Shown here: positions 44,504-54,206 of the stretch, piece after piece
Numbering within the stretch: the stretch's first letter is position 1
How the letters are laid out: every line of letters starts with the position of its first letter
Assembly: GCF_004352825.1 (NCBI RefSeq)
Contig: NZ_SJRW01000001.1
Coordinates: forward strand, 434,001 to 498,000
Direction: 5' to 3'
DNA: 64,000 nucleotides
From: Luteimonas arsenica
GTDB taxonomy: Bacteria; Pseudomonadota; Gammaproteobacteria; Xanthomonadales; Xanthomonadaceae
Notes under the pieces: model-generated
Databases searched by the model: none
Told to the model about the DNA's origin: nothing
The model's input: the letters and a program-made list of their open reading frames with translations, nothing else
Made by a program: the position numbers and the translations under genes

Positions 44504-45970
44504 ATGTCCGAATACCGCCGCGGTACCCGCATCCTCGCCACCCTCGGGCCGGCGACGGACGCGCCCGGCGTCCTCGATGCGCTGGTGCGCGCGGGCGTCA
44601 ACGCGGTGCGGCTGAACTTCTCCCACGGCGTGCCCGACGACCACGTCCGGCGCGCGCAGGAGGTGCGCGAGGCCGCGGCCCGCGCCGGCGTCGAGGTCGG
44701 CATCCTCGCCGACCTGCCGGGGCCGAAGATCCGCATCGAACGCTTCGAGGGCGGACGCGTGCAGCTGCGCGCCGGTGAACGCTTCGACCTGCACGCCCGC
44801 GCCGATGCGCCGCAGGGCACCGTGGCCGGCGTCGGCGTGAGCTACCTCGGCCTGCCCGGCGACGTCGCCCCGGGCGACGTGCTGCTGCTCGACGACGGCA
44901 TGGTGCAGCTGCGCGTGCAGGCGGTGGAGGGCGACACCATCGCCACCACCGTGCTCAACGACGGCGTGCTGTCCGACCGCAAGGGCCTGAACAAGCAGGG
45001 CGGCGGGCTGTCGCTGGGCGCGATCACCGACCACGACCGCGACCTCATCAAGGTGGCCGCGGAGATCGGCGTGGACTTCATCGCGGTCTCGTTCTGCCGC
45101 ACCGCCGAAGACATGCACGAGGCCCGCCGCGTGGCCCGCTCGCACGGCAGCGACGCCGCCCTGGTGTCGAAGATCGAGCGCGCCGAGGCGATCGAGAACC
45201 TGGGCGCGATCATCGATGCCAGCGACGTGGTGATGGTCGCCCGCGGCGACCTCGGCGTGGAGATCGGCGACGCCGAGCTGCCCGGCATCCAGAAGAAGAT
45301 CATCCGCGAGACCCTGGCCCGCAACCGGGTGGTGATCACCGCCACCCAGATGCTGCAGTCGATGGTCGAAAGCCCGATGCCGACCCGCGCCGAGGTCCTG
45401 GATGTCGCCAATGCGGTGATCGATGGCACCGACGCGGTGATGCTCTCGGCCGAGACCGCGGCCGGCGCCTGGCCGGTGGCGGCGGTGGAGGCGATGAGCC
45501 GGATCTGCGTCGGCGCCGAGAAGCAGTTCGAGCACGACACCGACTTCGAGCAGGCCCAGCGCGGCCTGGAGCGTGCCGACCAGGCGATCGCGATGGCGGC
45601 GATGTTCCTCAGCGAGCACATCGGCGTGGCCGCGATCGTGGCCATGACCGAATCCGGCGGCACCGCGCGCTTCCTGTCGCGCTTCCGCTCCAGCGCGCCG
45701 ATCTACGCCTTCTCCCGCCATGCCGGCGCGCGCCGGCGCATGAGCCTGATGCGCGACGTCTTCCCCACGGCCCACGACAGCCGCGGCCAGGACGCCCGGC
45801 AGGCGGCCCGCGACGCCATGGCCCTGCTGGTGGCCGCCGGCCTGCTGTCGGCCGGGGACCGGGTGGTGTTCACCAGCGGCGAGGCGATGGAGACCCACGG
45901 CGCCACCAATACCCTGCGCCTGCTCCAGGTCGGCGAGGACGGCGCCGCGCAGGGCCTCGGCACGCTGTAG
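44504..45970 (+). CDS. pyk: Pyruvate kinase
   Basis: 488 residues. TLGPATDAPGVLDALVRAGVNAVRLNFSHG is the family start (only part quoted as motif), with KIERAEAIENL near 223 holding the active-site lysine and VMVARGDLGVEIG near 245 the metal site. It converts phosphoenolpyruvate to pyruvate with ATP formation. A TAGCAT -10-like sequence lies about 45 bases upstream. Confidence 0.96.
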   Translation: MSEYRRGTRILATLGPATDAPGVLDALVRAGVNAVRLNFSHGVPDDHVRRAQEVREAAARAGVEVGILADLPGPKIRIERFEGGRVQLRAGERFDLHARADAPQGTVAGVGVSYLGLPGDVAPGDVLLLDDGMVQLRVQAVEGDTIATTVLNDGVLSDRKGLNKQGGGLSLGAITDHDRDLIKVAAEIGVDFIAVSFCRTAEDMHEARRVARSHGSDAALVSKIERAEAIENLGAIIDASDVVMVARGDLGVEIGDAELPGIQKKIIRETLARNRVVITATQMLQSMVESPMPTRAEVLDVANAVIDGTDAVMLSAETAAGAWPVAAVEAMSRICVGAEKQFEHDTDFEQAQRGLERADQAIAMAAMFLSEHIGVAAIVAMTESGGTARFLSRFRSSAPIYAFSRHAGARRRMSLMRDVFPTAHDSRGQDARQAARDAMALLVAAGLLSAGDRVVFTSGEAMETHGATNTLRLLQVGEDGAAQGLGTL

Positions 45971-46010
45971 GGCGCCGCCGCGGGACGGGGCCCCGGCAGG
46001 GGCAAACGGC

Positions 46011-46016
46011 TATACT
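46011..46016 (+). promoter_or_regulatory. Putative TATACT -10 box for the aldolase gene
   Basis: TATACT lies 33 bases before the ATG at 46050 in the 79-base gap after pyk. No -35 match is obvious. Confidence 0.45.
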
Positions 46017-46049
46017 GGGCGGCCCCGTCGCCAGCCCCGAGTCCAGAGA

Positions 46050-47057
46050 ATGAGCATCGAACAGCTTGCCGAAACCGCTCTCGCCATGGTCGCCCCCGGA
46101 AAGGGCATCATCGCCATCGACGAATCCACCGGCACGATCGCCAAGCGCTTCGCAGGCGTCGGCATCGAGAACACCGAGGAGAACCGCCGCGCCTACCGCG
46201 AGCTGCTCCTGTCCACGCCGAAGCTCAACGAGTACATCAGCGGCGCGATCCTGTTCGACGAGACCATCCGCCAGAAGACGAAGGACGGCGTGCCCTTCGC
46301 GAAGTTCATGGCCGACAACGGCATGATCCCGGGCATCAAGGTCGACAAGGGCACCCACGCCCTGGCCGGCTTCCCGGGCGAGCTGGTGACCGAGGGCCTG
46401 GACGGCCTGCGCGCGCGCCTGGAGGAGTACTACAAGCTCGGCGCCCGCTTCGCCAAGTGGCGCGCGGTGATCAACATCGGCGACGACGTGCCCTCGGGCA
46501 CCTGCATCGAGGCCAACGCCCACGCCCTGGCGCGCTACGCCGCGCTGTGCCAGGAGCAGGGCCTGGTGCCGATGGTGGAGCCGGAAGTGCTGATGGACGG
46601 CAACCACGACATCGAGACCTGCTACGAGGTCACCGAGGTCACCCTGCGCGCGCTGTTCGACGCCTTGTACAACCAGAACGTGGCGCTCGAGGGCACGATC
46701 CTGAAGGCCTCGATGGTGCTGCCGGGCAAGGACTGCGACGAGCAGGCCAGCGTCGACGAGGTCGCCGAAGCCACCCTGATGTGCCTGAAGTCGGCGGTGC
46801 CGGCGATCCTGCCGGGCATCGTGTTCCTGTCCGGCGGCCAGTCCGACGACGACGCCACCGCGCACCTGGACGCGATGAACCGCTTGGGCCCGAACCCCTG
46901 GCCGCTGTCGTTCTCCTACGGCCGCGCCATGCAGTCCGCCGCGCTGAAGCTGTGGTCGCAGGATCTGGCCGGCAACTATGGGGCCGCCCAGGCCACCGTG
47001 TACGAGCGCGCCAAGGCCAACGGCCTGGCCGCGCTGGGGCAGTGGACCCGCGGCTGA
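46050..47057 (+). CDS. fda: Class I fructose-bisphosphate aldolase
   Basis: 335 residues. This is the Schiff-base type: LEGTILKASMV holds the active-site lysine K219, and GILAADES-like GIIAIDESTGTI near 19-30 is the other signature. The lysine stretch reads LKASM rather than the LKPNM common in animal enzymes. It cleaves fructose 1,6-bisphosphate in glycolysis. Third gene of the cluster, followed by a terminator nested in a REP-like pair. Confidence 0.96.
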   Translation: MSIEQLAETALAMVAPGKGIIAIDESTGTIAKRFAGVGIENTEENRRAYRELLLSTPKLNEYISGAILFDETIRQKTKDGVPFAKFMADNGMIPGIKVDKGTHALAGFPGELVTEGLDGLRARLEEYYKLGARFAKWRAVINIGDDVPSGTCIEANAHALARYAALCQEQGLVPMVEPEVLMDGNHDIETCYEVTEVTLRALFDALYNQNVALEGTILKASMVLPGKDCDEQASVDEVAEATLMCLKSAVPAILPGIVFLSGGQSDDDATAHLDAMNRLGPNPWPLSFSYGRAMQSAALKLWSQDLAGNYGAAQATVYERAKANGLAALGQWTRG

Positions 47058-47073
47058 TCCATCCCCGGAGCCC

Positions 47074-47205
47074 CTTGTGGGAGCGGCTACAGCCGCGATG
47101 CATTTCGGGATTCACGAAAGGGCGGCCGCGAAGGCCGCCCTTTCTTTCATGGCTGGTGGAACGAGGTGCTTTTGCGGCCATCGTGGCTGTAGCCGCTCCC
47201 ACAGG
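47074..47205. repeat. REP-like inverted pair (GTGGGAGCGGC family)
   Basis: Left arm 47074-47100 and right arm 47179-47205 are reverse complements with two mismatches in 27. Each arm contains the small palindrome GCGGCTACAGCCGC or its variant. The GTGGGAGCGGC core is known as a dispersed REP-type repeat in Pseudomonas and xanthomonads. It fills the space between converging fda and cysK. No REP-associated transposase lies in the window. Confidence 0.85.
47117..47146 (+). terminator. Terminator of the glycolytic cluster, nested in REP pair
   Basis: Perfect 11-bp stem AAAGGGCGGCC/GGCCGCCCTTT with a GCGAA loop, then CTTTC. The flanking A-run and T-run let it work in both directions between fda and cysK. 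Confidence 0.85.
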
Positions 47206-47215
47206 GGGGGCTGCG

Positions 47216-48172
47216 TCAGGGCAGGCCGGCCAGCCAGTCGTCGTCGCTGCCTTCGGACACGCCCTCGAACAGCGGGGTCGAGAAGTAGCGCTCGCCGGTG
47301 TCGGGCAGCATCGCCAGGATCACGGCACCTTCCGCGGCATCCTTCGCCACCTCCAGCGCCGCGGCCACGGTCGCGCCGGCGGAGATGCCGGTGAAGACGC
47401 CTTCCTCAGCCGCCAGCCGGCGCGCGATGGCGATGGCGTCGGCGTCGCTGATCGACAGCACGCGGTTGGCGACCTCGCGGTTGAGCACCTCGGGCACGAA
47501 GTCCGGGGTCCAGCCCTGGATCTTGTGCGGGGTGAATTCGGCGCCCTGCAGCAGCGCGGCCACCGCCGGTTCGGCGGCGACCACCTCGACCTCCGGCCGC
47601 GCCAGCTTGAGCATCTCGCCCACGCCGGTGAGCGTGCCGCCCGTGCCCCAGCCGGTGACGAAGTGGTCCAGCCGGCGGCCGGCGAAGTCCTGCAGGATTT
47701 CCGCCGCGGTGGTGTTGCGGTGGTAGGCCGGGTTGGCGGGGTTGGCGAACTGGCTGGCCAGGAACCAGCCGTGCTCCTCGGCCAGTTCCTCCGCCTTGCG
47801 CACCATGCCGGTGCCGCGCTCGGCGGCCGGGGTCAGGATCACGCGGGCGCCGTAGGCGCGCATCAGCTTGCGGCGCTCGATCGAGAAGGTCTCGACCATG
47901 GTGGCGACGAACCGGTAGCCGCGCGCTGCGCAGACCATGGCCAGGGCCACGCCGGTGTTGCCCGAGGTGGCTTCGACCACGGTGTCGCCGGGCTTGAGCA
48001 GCCCGCGCTGCTCGGCGTCGAGGATGATGGCCAGGGCCAGGCGGTCCTTGACCGAGCCGCCGGGGTTGAAGGATTCGACCTTCGCGTACAGGCTCACGCC
48101 CTCGGGCGCGATGCGGTTCAGGCGCACGACCGGCGTGCCGCCGATGGTGTCGAGGATGCTTTCGTGGATCAT
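47216..48172 (-). CDS. cysK: Cysteine synthase A
   Basis: 318 residues. The PLP lysine is K42 in NPGGSVKDR, and TSGNTG at 69-74 binds the substrate carboxylate. It makes cysteine from O-acetylserine and sulfide. The C-terminus fits CysK rather than cystathionine beta-synthase: no CBS domains are attached. AGGA precedes the ATG at 48172; a longer upstream frame reads into the intergenic space. Divergent from the RND efflux genes, 198 bases apart; no riboswitch-like structure was recognised there. Confidence 0.93.
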   Translation of the reverse strand: MIHESILDTIGGTPVVRLNRIAPEGVSLYAKVESFNPGGSVKDRLALAIILDAEQRGLLKPGDTVVEATSGNTGVALAMVCAARGYRFVATMVETFSIERRKLMRAYGARVILTPAAERGTGMVRKAEELAEEHGWFLASQFANPANPAYHRNTTAAEILQDFAGRRLDHFVTGWGTGGTLTGVGEMLKLARPEVEVVAAEPAVAALLQGAEFTPHKIQGWTPDFVPEVLNREVANRVLSISDADAIAIARRLAAEEGVFTGISAGATVAAALEVAKDAAEGAVILAMLPDTGERYFSTPLFEGVSEGSDDDWLAGLP

Positions 48173-48326
48173 GGGTGGCGTCCTGGTCGGGGAGGGGACG
48201 GGCCACCGGGGTGGCCCCGGGGCAGGGCCAGAGTGCGCCGTAACGCATGACGGCGCCAGCGGTTGACAGGAACACGGCATTCCGCGACCGGGCCTGATGG
48301 CATACGTCGCACACACGGCGGGTCGA

Positions 48327-48332
48327 TAGAAT
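48327..48332 (+). promoter_or_regulatory. Putative TAGAAT -10 box for the RND efflux operon
   Basis: GATAGAATC lies 38 bases before the ATG at 48371. An isolated TTGACA occurs at 48263 but is too far away to pair with it. Confidence 0.35.
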
Positions 48333-48370
48333 CCACCGGTTCATCCCCCAGCCGCCCCCACGGACAGACG

Positions 48371-49498
48371 ATGCCCCACGCACCACGTTCCCGCCCGGCC
48401 TGCAGGGCCTTCATGACCGCGCTGGTCGCCCTGGCGCTGGCGGCGTGCACGGGTGGCGGCGATGCGATGGGCCCGGGTGGCGCCCCTGCGGCCATGGTGA
48501 CCACCACCACGATCGCGATCCAGCCCTTCAACGATCGCATCCGCGCGCTGGGCACGGTCAAGGCCCGCGAATCGGTGGAGGTCACCGCCAAGGTCAGCGA
48601 GACCGTGGAGCGGGTGCATTTCGAGAGCGGCGACGTGGTGGCGGCCAATGCGCCGCTGGTCTCGCTCAGCGGCCAGCAGCAGCAGGCGGCGCTGGCGGCG
48701 GCGCGCGCCACCGCCGAAGAGGCCGACCGCATGTTCAAGCGGCAGCAGGAACTCGCCGCACAGCAGCTGATCGCACGCGCCACCCTCGACACCCAGCGCG
48801 CGGTCCGCGACAGCGCGCTGGCCCAGGTGCGCCAGATCGAGGCCAACCTCCAGGACCGCATCATCCGCGCGCCCTTCGGCGGCGTGCTCGGCGTGCGCCA
48901 GGTCAGCCCCGGCGCGCTGATCACGCCCGGCACCGTGATCGCGACCCTGGACGACCTGTCCACGGTGTACGTGGATTTCCCGGTGCCCGAGGGGCAGCTC
49001 GCCAACGTCGCCGTCGGCCAGCGCATCACCGGCACCAGCACGGCCTGGCGCGCGCGCGGCTTCGAGGGCGTGGTCAGCAACGTCGGTTCGCGCGTGGACC
49101 CGACCAGCCGCGCCTTCAACGTGCGCGCGGACTTCGACAACCCCGAGCGCCTGCTGCGCCCGGGCATGCTGGTGCAGATCGAACTCGAGCGCGCCGAGCG
49201 CGATGCCCTGCTGGTGCCGGAAATTTCCGTGGTCCAGGTGGGTCGCGATTCCTTCGTCTATCGAGTGCGCCCCGACGACACGGTGCAGCAGGTGGCCGTG
49301 GCCATCGGCTCGCGCGCAGCGGGCATGGCCGAGATCACCGCCGGCCTCGAGCCCGGCGACCGCATCGTGGTCGACGGTACCGGCAAGCTGCGCGACGGCA
49401 GCAGCATCGTCGAAGCCGGTGACGGCGCGCCGGTGGTGCCCGCCGATGCCGCTGAAGCCGCCGAACCTGCGCCTGCGGGCGTGCCCGGCGAGGGCTGA
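48371..49498 (+). CDS. RND efflux periplasmic adaptor lipoprotein
   Basis: 375 residues. A signal peptide ends LAAC with the lipid anchor at C26. The order is membrane-proximal strand, lipoyl half, an alpha-hairpin (about 105-155; RQQELAAQQLIARATLD), lipoyl half with IIRAPFGGVLGVRQVSPG, a beta-barrel, then a C-terminal Pro/Ala tail. It joins the inner-membrane pump at 49502 to an outer-membrane channel that is not encoded here. The next gene starts three bases after its stop. Confidence 0.93.
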   Translation: MPHAPRSRPACRAFMTALVALALAACTGGGDAMGPGGAPAAMVTTTTIAIQPFNDRIRALGTVKARESVEVTAKVSETVERVHFESGDVVAANAPLVSLSGQQQQAALAAARATAEEADRMFKRQQELAAQQLIARATLDTQRAVRDSALAQVRQIEANLQDRIIRAPFGGVLGVRQVSPGALITPGTVIATLDDLSTVYVDFPVPEGQLANVAVGQRITGTSTAWRARGFEGVVSNVGSRVDPTSRAFNVRADFDNPERLLRPGMLVQIELERAERDALLVPEISVVQVGRDSFVYRVRPDDTVQQVAVAIGSRAAGMAEITAGLEPGDRIVVDGTGKLRDGSSIVEAGDGAPVVPADAAEAAEPAPAGVPGEG

Positions 49499-49501
49499 GC
49501 C

Positions 49502-52500
49502 ATGGTGCTGTCCGACCTCTCCATCCGCCGTCCCGTGTTCGCCACGGTGATGAGCCTGCTGCTGATGGTGATCGGCGTGATGGCCTTCTCGCGCCTGACC
49601 CTGCGCGAGCTGCCGGCGATCGATCCGCCGATCGTCTCGGTGGACGTGAACTACCCCGGCGCCTCGGCGGCGGTGGTCGAGACCCGCGTCACCCAGGTGC
49701 TCGAGGACGCGCTGTCGGGCATCGAGGGCATCGACATCATCCAGTCGCGCAGCCGCAACGGGCGCTCGTCGGTGACCCTGGAATTCACCCTGAACCGCGA
49801 CATCGAGGCCGCGGCCAACGACGTGCGCGACGCGGTCAGCGGCATCCTCGACCGCCTGCCCGACGAGGCCTACGCGCCCGAGGTCGAGAAGGCCGACAGC
49901 GACTCGGACACCATCATCTGGCTCAACATGAGCTCGGCGACGATGGACACGCTGGAGCTGTCCGACTACGCCGACCGCTACATCGTCGACCGGCTCTCCA
50001 GCCTGGACGGCGTGGCCCAGGTGCGCATCGGCGGCCGCCAGCGCTATGCGATGCGCGTGTGGCTGGACAGCGCGGCGATGGCCGCGCGCGGCATCACCCC
50101 CAACGACGTCGAGGCCGCGCTGCGCTCGGAGAACGTCGAGCTGCCCGCGGGCCGCATCGAATCCGGCAGCCGCGACTTCACCCTGCGCGTGGAGCGCAGC
50201 TACGTGGAGCCGCAGGATTTCGCCCAGCTTCCGCTGCGCAAGGGCGACGACGGCTACGTGGTGCGCCTGGGCGACGTGGCCGAGGTGGAGCTGGCCTCGG
50301 CCGAGCGCCGCGCCTACTACCACAGCAACGGCCAGCCCAATATCGGCCTGGGCATCGTCAAGACCTCGACCGCGAATGCGCTCGACGTGACCCGCTCCGC
50401 GCGCGCGGCGGCCGTCGAGATCCAGAAATCGCTGCCCGAGGGCACGGAGATCTTCGTCGCCTACGACGATACGGTGTTCATCGAAGCCTCGATCGAACGC
50501 GTGTACTGGACCCTGATCGAGGCCATGGCGCTGGTGCTGATCGTGATCTGGCTGTTCCTGGGCAGCTTCCGCGCCGCGCTGATCCCGGCGGTGACGGTGC
50601 CGGTCTGCCTGCTGGCGGCCTTCATCCCGCTGCTGGTGTTCGGGTACTCCATCAACCTGCTGACCCTGCTGGCCCTGGTGCTGGCGATCGGCCTGGTGGT
50701 GGACGATGCGATCGTGGTGCTGGAGAACATCCAGCGCCGCGTCGACCTGGGCGAGCCGCGGCTGGTGGCCTCGCAGCGCGGCACCAGACAGGTGGCGTTC
50801 GCGGTGATCGCGACCACCACGGTGCTGGTGGCGGTGTTCCTGCCGGTGGGTTTCATGGAAGGCAACACCGGGCGCCTGTTCCGCGAGCTCTCGGTGGCGC
50901 TGGCCGGCGCGGTGGCGCTGTCGGCCTTCGTCGCGCTGACGCTGACGCCGATGATGGCCTCGAAGATGGTGCGCCCGCATACCGAGGAGAAGTCCAGCCG
51001 CATCAATCGCTGGTTCAACGCCCGGTTGGCCTCGGTCACGGCCGCCTATGGCCGCCGCCTGGAGTCGATGACCGCGCTGCAGCCGGCGAAGCTGCTGGGC
51101 GGCGTGCTGCTGGTGATGCTGGCCTGCGTGGCCGCGGCCTGGGGCCTGGGCCGGCTGGTGCCTTCGGAACTGGCGCCGGCGGAGGACCGCGGTTCGTTCT
51201 TCGTCTCGATCATCGGCCCCGAAGGCGCGGGATTCGACTACACCGTGCAGCAGGTGCGCGAGGTCGAGAAGGTCTTCGCGCAGCGCGTGGCCGAGGAGGG
51301 CAGCGCCATCCGCCGCTACAACACCCGTGCGCCCGGCGGCTGGGGTGCGAGCGAGGAGATGCACACCGGCAACGTGATCGTGTTCCTCGAGGAGTGGAAC
51401 AAGCGCGACCAGAGCACCGCCGAGGTCGCCGACTCCCTGCGCGCGGAACTGGGCCAGCTCAGCGGCGTTGAAGCGCAGCCGCGCGTGGGCGGCGGCCTGG
51501 TGGGCAGCCGCGGGCAGCCGATCCAGATGGTGCTCGGCGGCCCGGAGTACGAGGAGATCGCGCAGTGGCGCGACCTGGTGATGCAGCGCATGGAGGCCCA
51601 CCCCGGCTTCTTCTCGGTCGACTCCGACTACAAGGAGACGCGCCCGCAGATGCGCGTGAACATCGACCGCGTGCGCGCCGCCGACCTCGGCGTCAGCGTC
51701 ACCGACATCGGCCGCGCGCTGGAGACGATGATGGGCAGCCGCCGCGTCACCACCTTCGTCCAGGAGGGCGAGGAGTACGACGTGCTGGTGCAGGCCGGCC
51801 GCTCCGGCCGTGCCGAGCCTGCCGACCTGGCCGCGATCGAGGTCCGCGCGCGCAGCGGCGACCTGGTGCCGCTGTCGAACCTGGTCACGCTCAGCGAGCT
51901 GGCCGAGCCCGGCAGCCTCAACCGCTTCAACCGCATGCGCGCGATCACCATCAGCGCCGGCCTCGCCCCCGGCTATCCGATGGGAGACGCCCTGGCCTTC
52001 CTCGACGAGGTGGTGCGCACCGAGCTGCCCGACTACGCCCAGGTCGGCTGGAAGGGCGAATCGCGCGAATTCACGAAGGCCGGCGGCGCGGTGCTGCTGA
52101 CCTTCGCCATGGCGCTGCTGGTGGTCTACCTGGTGATGGCGGCGCAGTTCGAGAGCTTCGTGCACCCCTTCGTGATCATGCTGACGGTGCCGCTGGCGGT
52201 GCTGGGCGCCCTCATCGGACTGGCGCTGACCGGGGGCACGCTGAACCTCTTCAGCCAGATCGGCGTGGTGATGCTGATCGGCCTGGCGGCGAAGAACGGC
52301 ATCCTGATCGTCGAGTTCGCCAACCAACTGCGCGACGAGGGGCGCAGCGTCGCCCGGGCCATCGTCGAATCCTCGACCGTGCGCCTGCGCCCGATCCTCA
52401 TGACCGCGATCGCCACCGCCGCCGGCGCCCTGCCGCTGGTGCTGGCCGGCGGTCCCGGGTCGGCCAGCCGCGCCACCATCGGCGTGGTGATCATCGCCGG

Positions 52501-52645
52501 CGTGGCGTTCTCGACCCTGCTGTCGCTGTTCGTGGTGCCGGCGTTCTACACCCTGTTCGCGCCGTTCACCAGTTCCCCCGAGGCCGTGGCGCAGGAGCTG
52601 GAGAAGCAGGCGCGGGAAGTGCCCAGCGTGGGCGGGCACGCCTGA
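49502..52645 (+). CDS. RND multidrug efflux permease (AcrB/MexB-like, HAE1)
   Basis: 1047 residues, full length. N-terminal SDLSIRRPVFATVMSLLLMV is the family start. The proton-relay aspartates are D401 and D402 in VVDDAIVVLEN, in helix 4. Two large periplasmic loops (about 40-335 and 565-860) form the porter and docking domains. It would pump drugs, metals or other small molecules from the periplasm using the proton gradient. No regulator gene is adjacent, and no outer-membrane factor is encoded here, so it must share a channel from elsewhere. A terminator follows. Confidence 0.95.
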   Translation: MVLSDLSIRRPVFATVMSLLLMVIGVMAFSRLTLRELPAIDPPIVSVDVNYPGASAAVVETRVTQVLEDALSGIEGIDIIQSRSRNGRSSVTLEFTLNRDIEAAANDVRDAVSGILDRLPDEAYAPEVEKADSDSDTIIWLNMSSATMDTLELSDYADRYIVDRLSSLDGVAQVRIGGRQRYAMRVWLDSAAMAARGITPNDVEAALRSENVELPAGRIESGSRDFTLRVERSYVEPQDFAQLPLRKGDDGYVVRLGDVAEVELASAERRAYYHSNGQPNIGLGIVKTSTANALDVTRSARAAAVEIQKSLPEGTEIFVAYDDTVFIEASIERVYWTLIEAMALVLIVIWLFLGSFRAALIPAVTVPVCLLAAFIPLLVFGYSINLLTLLALVLAIGLVVDDAIVVLENIQRRVDLGEPRLVASQRGTRQVAFAVIATTTVLVAVFLPVGFMEGNTGRLFRELSVALAGAVALSAFVALTLTPMMASKMVRPHTEEKSSRINRWFNARLASVTAAYGRRLESMTALQPAKLLGGVLLVMLACVAAAWGLGRLVPSELAPAEDRGSFFVSIIGPEGAGFDYTVQQVREVEKVFAQRVAEEGSAIRRYNTRAPGGWGASEEMHTGNVIVFLEEWNKRDQSTAEVADSLRAELGQLSGVEAQPRVGGGLVGSRGQPIQMVLGGPEYEEIAQWRDLVMQRMEAHPGFFSVDSDYKETRPQMRVNIDRVRAADLGVSVTDIGRALETMMGSRRVTTFVQEGEEYDVLVQAGRSGRAEPADLAAIEVRARSGDLVPLSNLVTLSELAEPGSLNRFNRMRAITISAGLAPGYPMGDALAFLDEVVRTELPDYAQVGWKGESREFTKAGGAVLLTFAMALLVVYLVMAAQFESFVHPFVIMLTVPLAVLGALIGLALTGGTLNLFSQIGVVMLIGLAAKNGILIVEFANQLRDEGRSVARAIVESSTVRLRPILMTAIATAAGALPLVLAGGPGSASRATIGVVIIAGVAFSTLLSLFVVPAFYTLFAPFTSSPEAVAQELEKQAREVPSVGGHA

Positions 52646-52649
52646 CCGG

Positions 52650-52676
52650 AAAGGGCCGCTGAAGGGCGGCCCTTTC
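52650..52676 (+). terminator. Rho-independent terminator after the RND operon
   Basis: 10-bp stem AAAGGGCCGC/GCGGCCCTTT with a TGAAGG loop, five bases after the stop codon; the same stem sequence is used after the metalloprotease gene at 17897. Confidence 0.8.
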
Positions 52677-52768
52677 ACATCCGTGTCCCGATCGTGGAGA
52701 ATCGGGACGGTTCCGGTCGGGGGAGAGCCTGGTGCCGGTGCACTGCAACCCACCACCGGAGCCAGCCC

Positions 52769-54205
52769 TTGGACGCGTTCCTCGCAACCCTCAACGGCCT
52801 CATCTGGAGCAAGGCGCTGATCGCGCTCTGCCTGGGTGCGGGCCTGTACTTCTCCATCCGCACCCGCTTCATGCAGCTGCGCCATGTGCCGGAAATGATC
52901 CGGCTGCTGCTGTCGGGCAAGTCCTCGCGGGCCGGCGTGTCCTCGTTCCAGGCGCTGGCGATATCGCTGTCGGGCCGCGTCGGCATCGGCAACATCGCCG
53001 GCGTCGCCACCGCGATCGCCTTCGGCGGTCCGGGCGCGGTGTTCTGGATGTGGGTGATGGCCTTCCTCGGGGCCTCGACCTCCTACATCGAGTCCACGCT
53101 GGCGCAGATCTACAAGGAAAAGGACGACGAAGGGCGCTATCGCGGCGGCCCGGCCTACTTCATCGAAAAGGCGATGGGCCAGAAGTGGTATGCGTGGCTG
53201 TTCGCCGTGGTCACCATCATTGCCACCGGATTCTTCCTGCCCGGCGTGCAGGCCAACGGCATCGCCTCGGGCCTGGACAACGCCTGGAACATCCCGCCCA
53301 CGGTGACCGCGGCCGGCGTGGTGCTGGCGCTGGGCTTCATCATCTTCGGCGGCGTCAAGCGGATCGCGCGCTTCGCGGAGTTCGTGGTGCCGTTCATGGC
53401 CCTGGCCTACATGCTGGTGGCGTTCGTGATCATGGTGCTCAACGCCGGCCAGGTGCCGGAGATGGTGGCGCTGATCTTCCGCAGCGCCTTCGGCCTGGAA
53501 GCCGGTTTCGGGGCGATGCTGGGCCTGGCGGTGGAGTGGGGCGTCAAGCGCGGCATCTATTCCAACGAGGCCGGGCAGGGCACCGGCCCGCACGCTGCGG
53601 CGGCGGCCGAGGTCTCGCACCCGGCCAAGCAGGGCTACGTGCAGGCGTTCTCCATCTATGTCGACACCCTGCTGGTGTGTTCGGCCACCGCCTTCATGAT
53701 CCTGTCCACCGGCATGTACAACGTGGCCACGCCCGATGGCGCGATGCTGGTCGAGGCGCTGCCCGGCATCGAGGCCGGCCCCGGCTTCGCGCAGGCGGCG
53801 GTGGAATCGGTGATGCCCGGCTACGGCGCCGGCTTCGTGGCCCTGGCGCTGCTGTTCTTCGCCTTCACCACGATCGTCGCGTACTACTACATGGCCGAGA
53901 CCAACATCGCCTTCATCAACCGCAAGGTGAGCCGCCCCTGGATGACCCTGGTGCTGCGCGTGGGCATCCTGCTGGCGGTGATCCTGGGCGCGGTGCGCTC
54001 GGCCGGCGCGGCCTGGACCCTGGGTGACATCGGCGTGGGCCTGATGGCCTGGCTCAACATCGTCGCCATCCTGATCCTGCAGAAGCCGGCGCTGCTCGCG
54101 CTGCGCGACTACGAGCGGCAGAAGAAGCAGGGCCTGGAGCCCGAGTTCGACCCGGCCGCGCTGGGCATCCGCAACGCGGCCTTCTGGGAACGCAGGAAGG
54201 ACTGA
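52769..54205 (+). CDS. Alanine/glycine:cation symporter family protein
   Basis: 478 residues. TTG at 52769 (giving MDAFLATLNGLIWS) fits the family N-terminus and has GGAG seven bases before it; an upstream ATG at 52694 adds 25 unlikely residues. Signatures are GRVGIGNIAGVATAIAFGG near 75, the substrate- and sodium-binding part of the first repeat, and SNEAGQGTGPHAAAAA near 265. It takes up alanine or glycine with sodium or protons across the inner membrane. The next gene begins one base after its stop. Confidence 0.92.
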   Translation: MDAFLATLNGLIWSKALIALCLGAGLYFSIRTRFMQLRHVPEMIRLLLSGKSSRAGVSSFQALAISLSGRVGIGNIAGVATAIAFGGPGAVFWMWVMAFLGASTSYIESTLAQIYKEKDDEGRYRGGPAYFIEKAMGQKWYAWLFAVVTIIATGFFLPGVQANGIASGLDNAWNIPPTVTAAGVVLALGFIIFGGVKRIARFAEFVVPFMALAYMLVAFVIMVLNAGQVPEMVALIFRSAFGLEAGFGAMLGLAVEWGVKRGIYSNEAGQGTGPHAAAAAEVSHPAKQGYVQAFSIYVDTLLVCSATAFMILSTGMYNVATPDGAMLVEALPGIEAGPGFAQAAVESVMPGYGAGFVALALLFFAFTTIVAYYYMAETNIAFINRKVSRPWMTLVLRVGILLAVILGAVRSAGAAWTLGDIGVGLMAWLNIVAILILQKPALLALRDYERQKKQGLEPEFDPAALGIRNAAFWERRKD

Positions 54206-54206
54206 G

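Noticed and set aside
48263..48268. TTGACA as -35 for the RND operon
   Set aside because: It is 58 bases from the TAGAAT at 48327, too far for a promoter pair, and no -10 lies at 16-18 bases.
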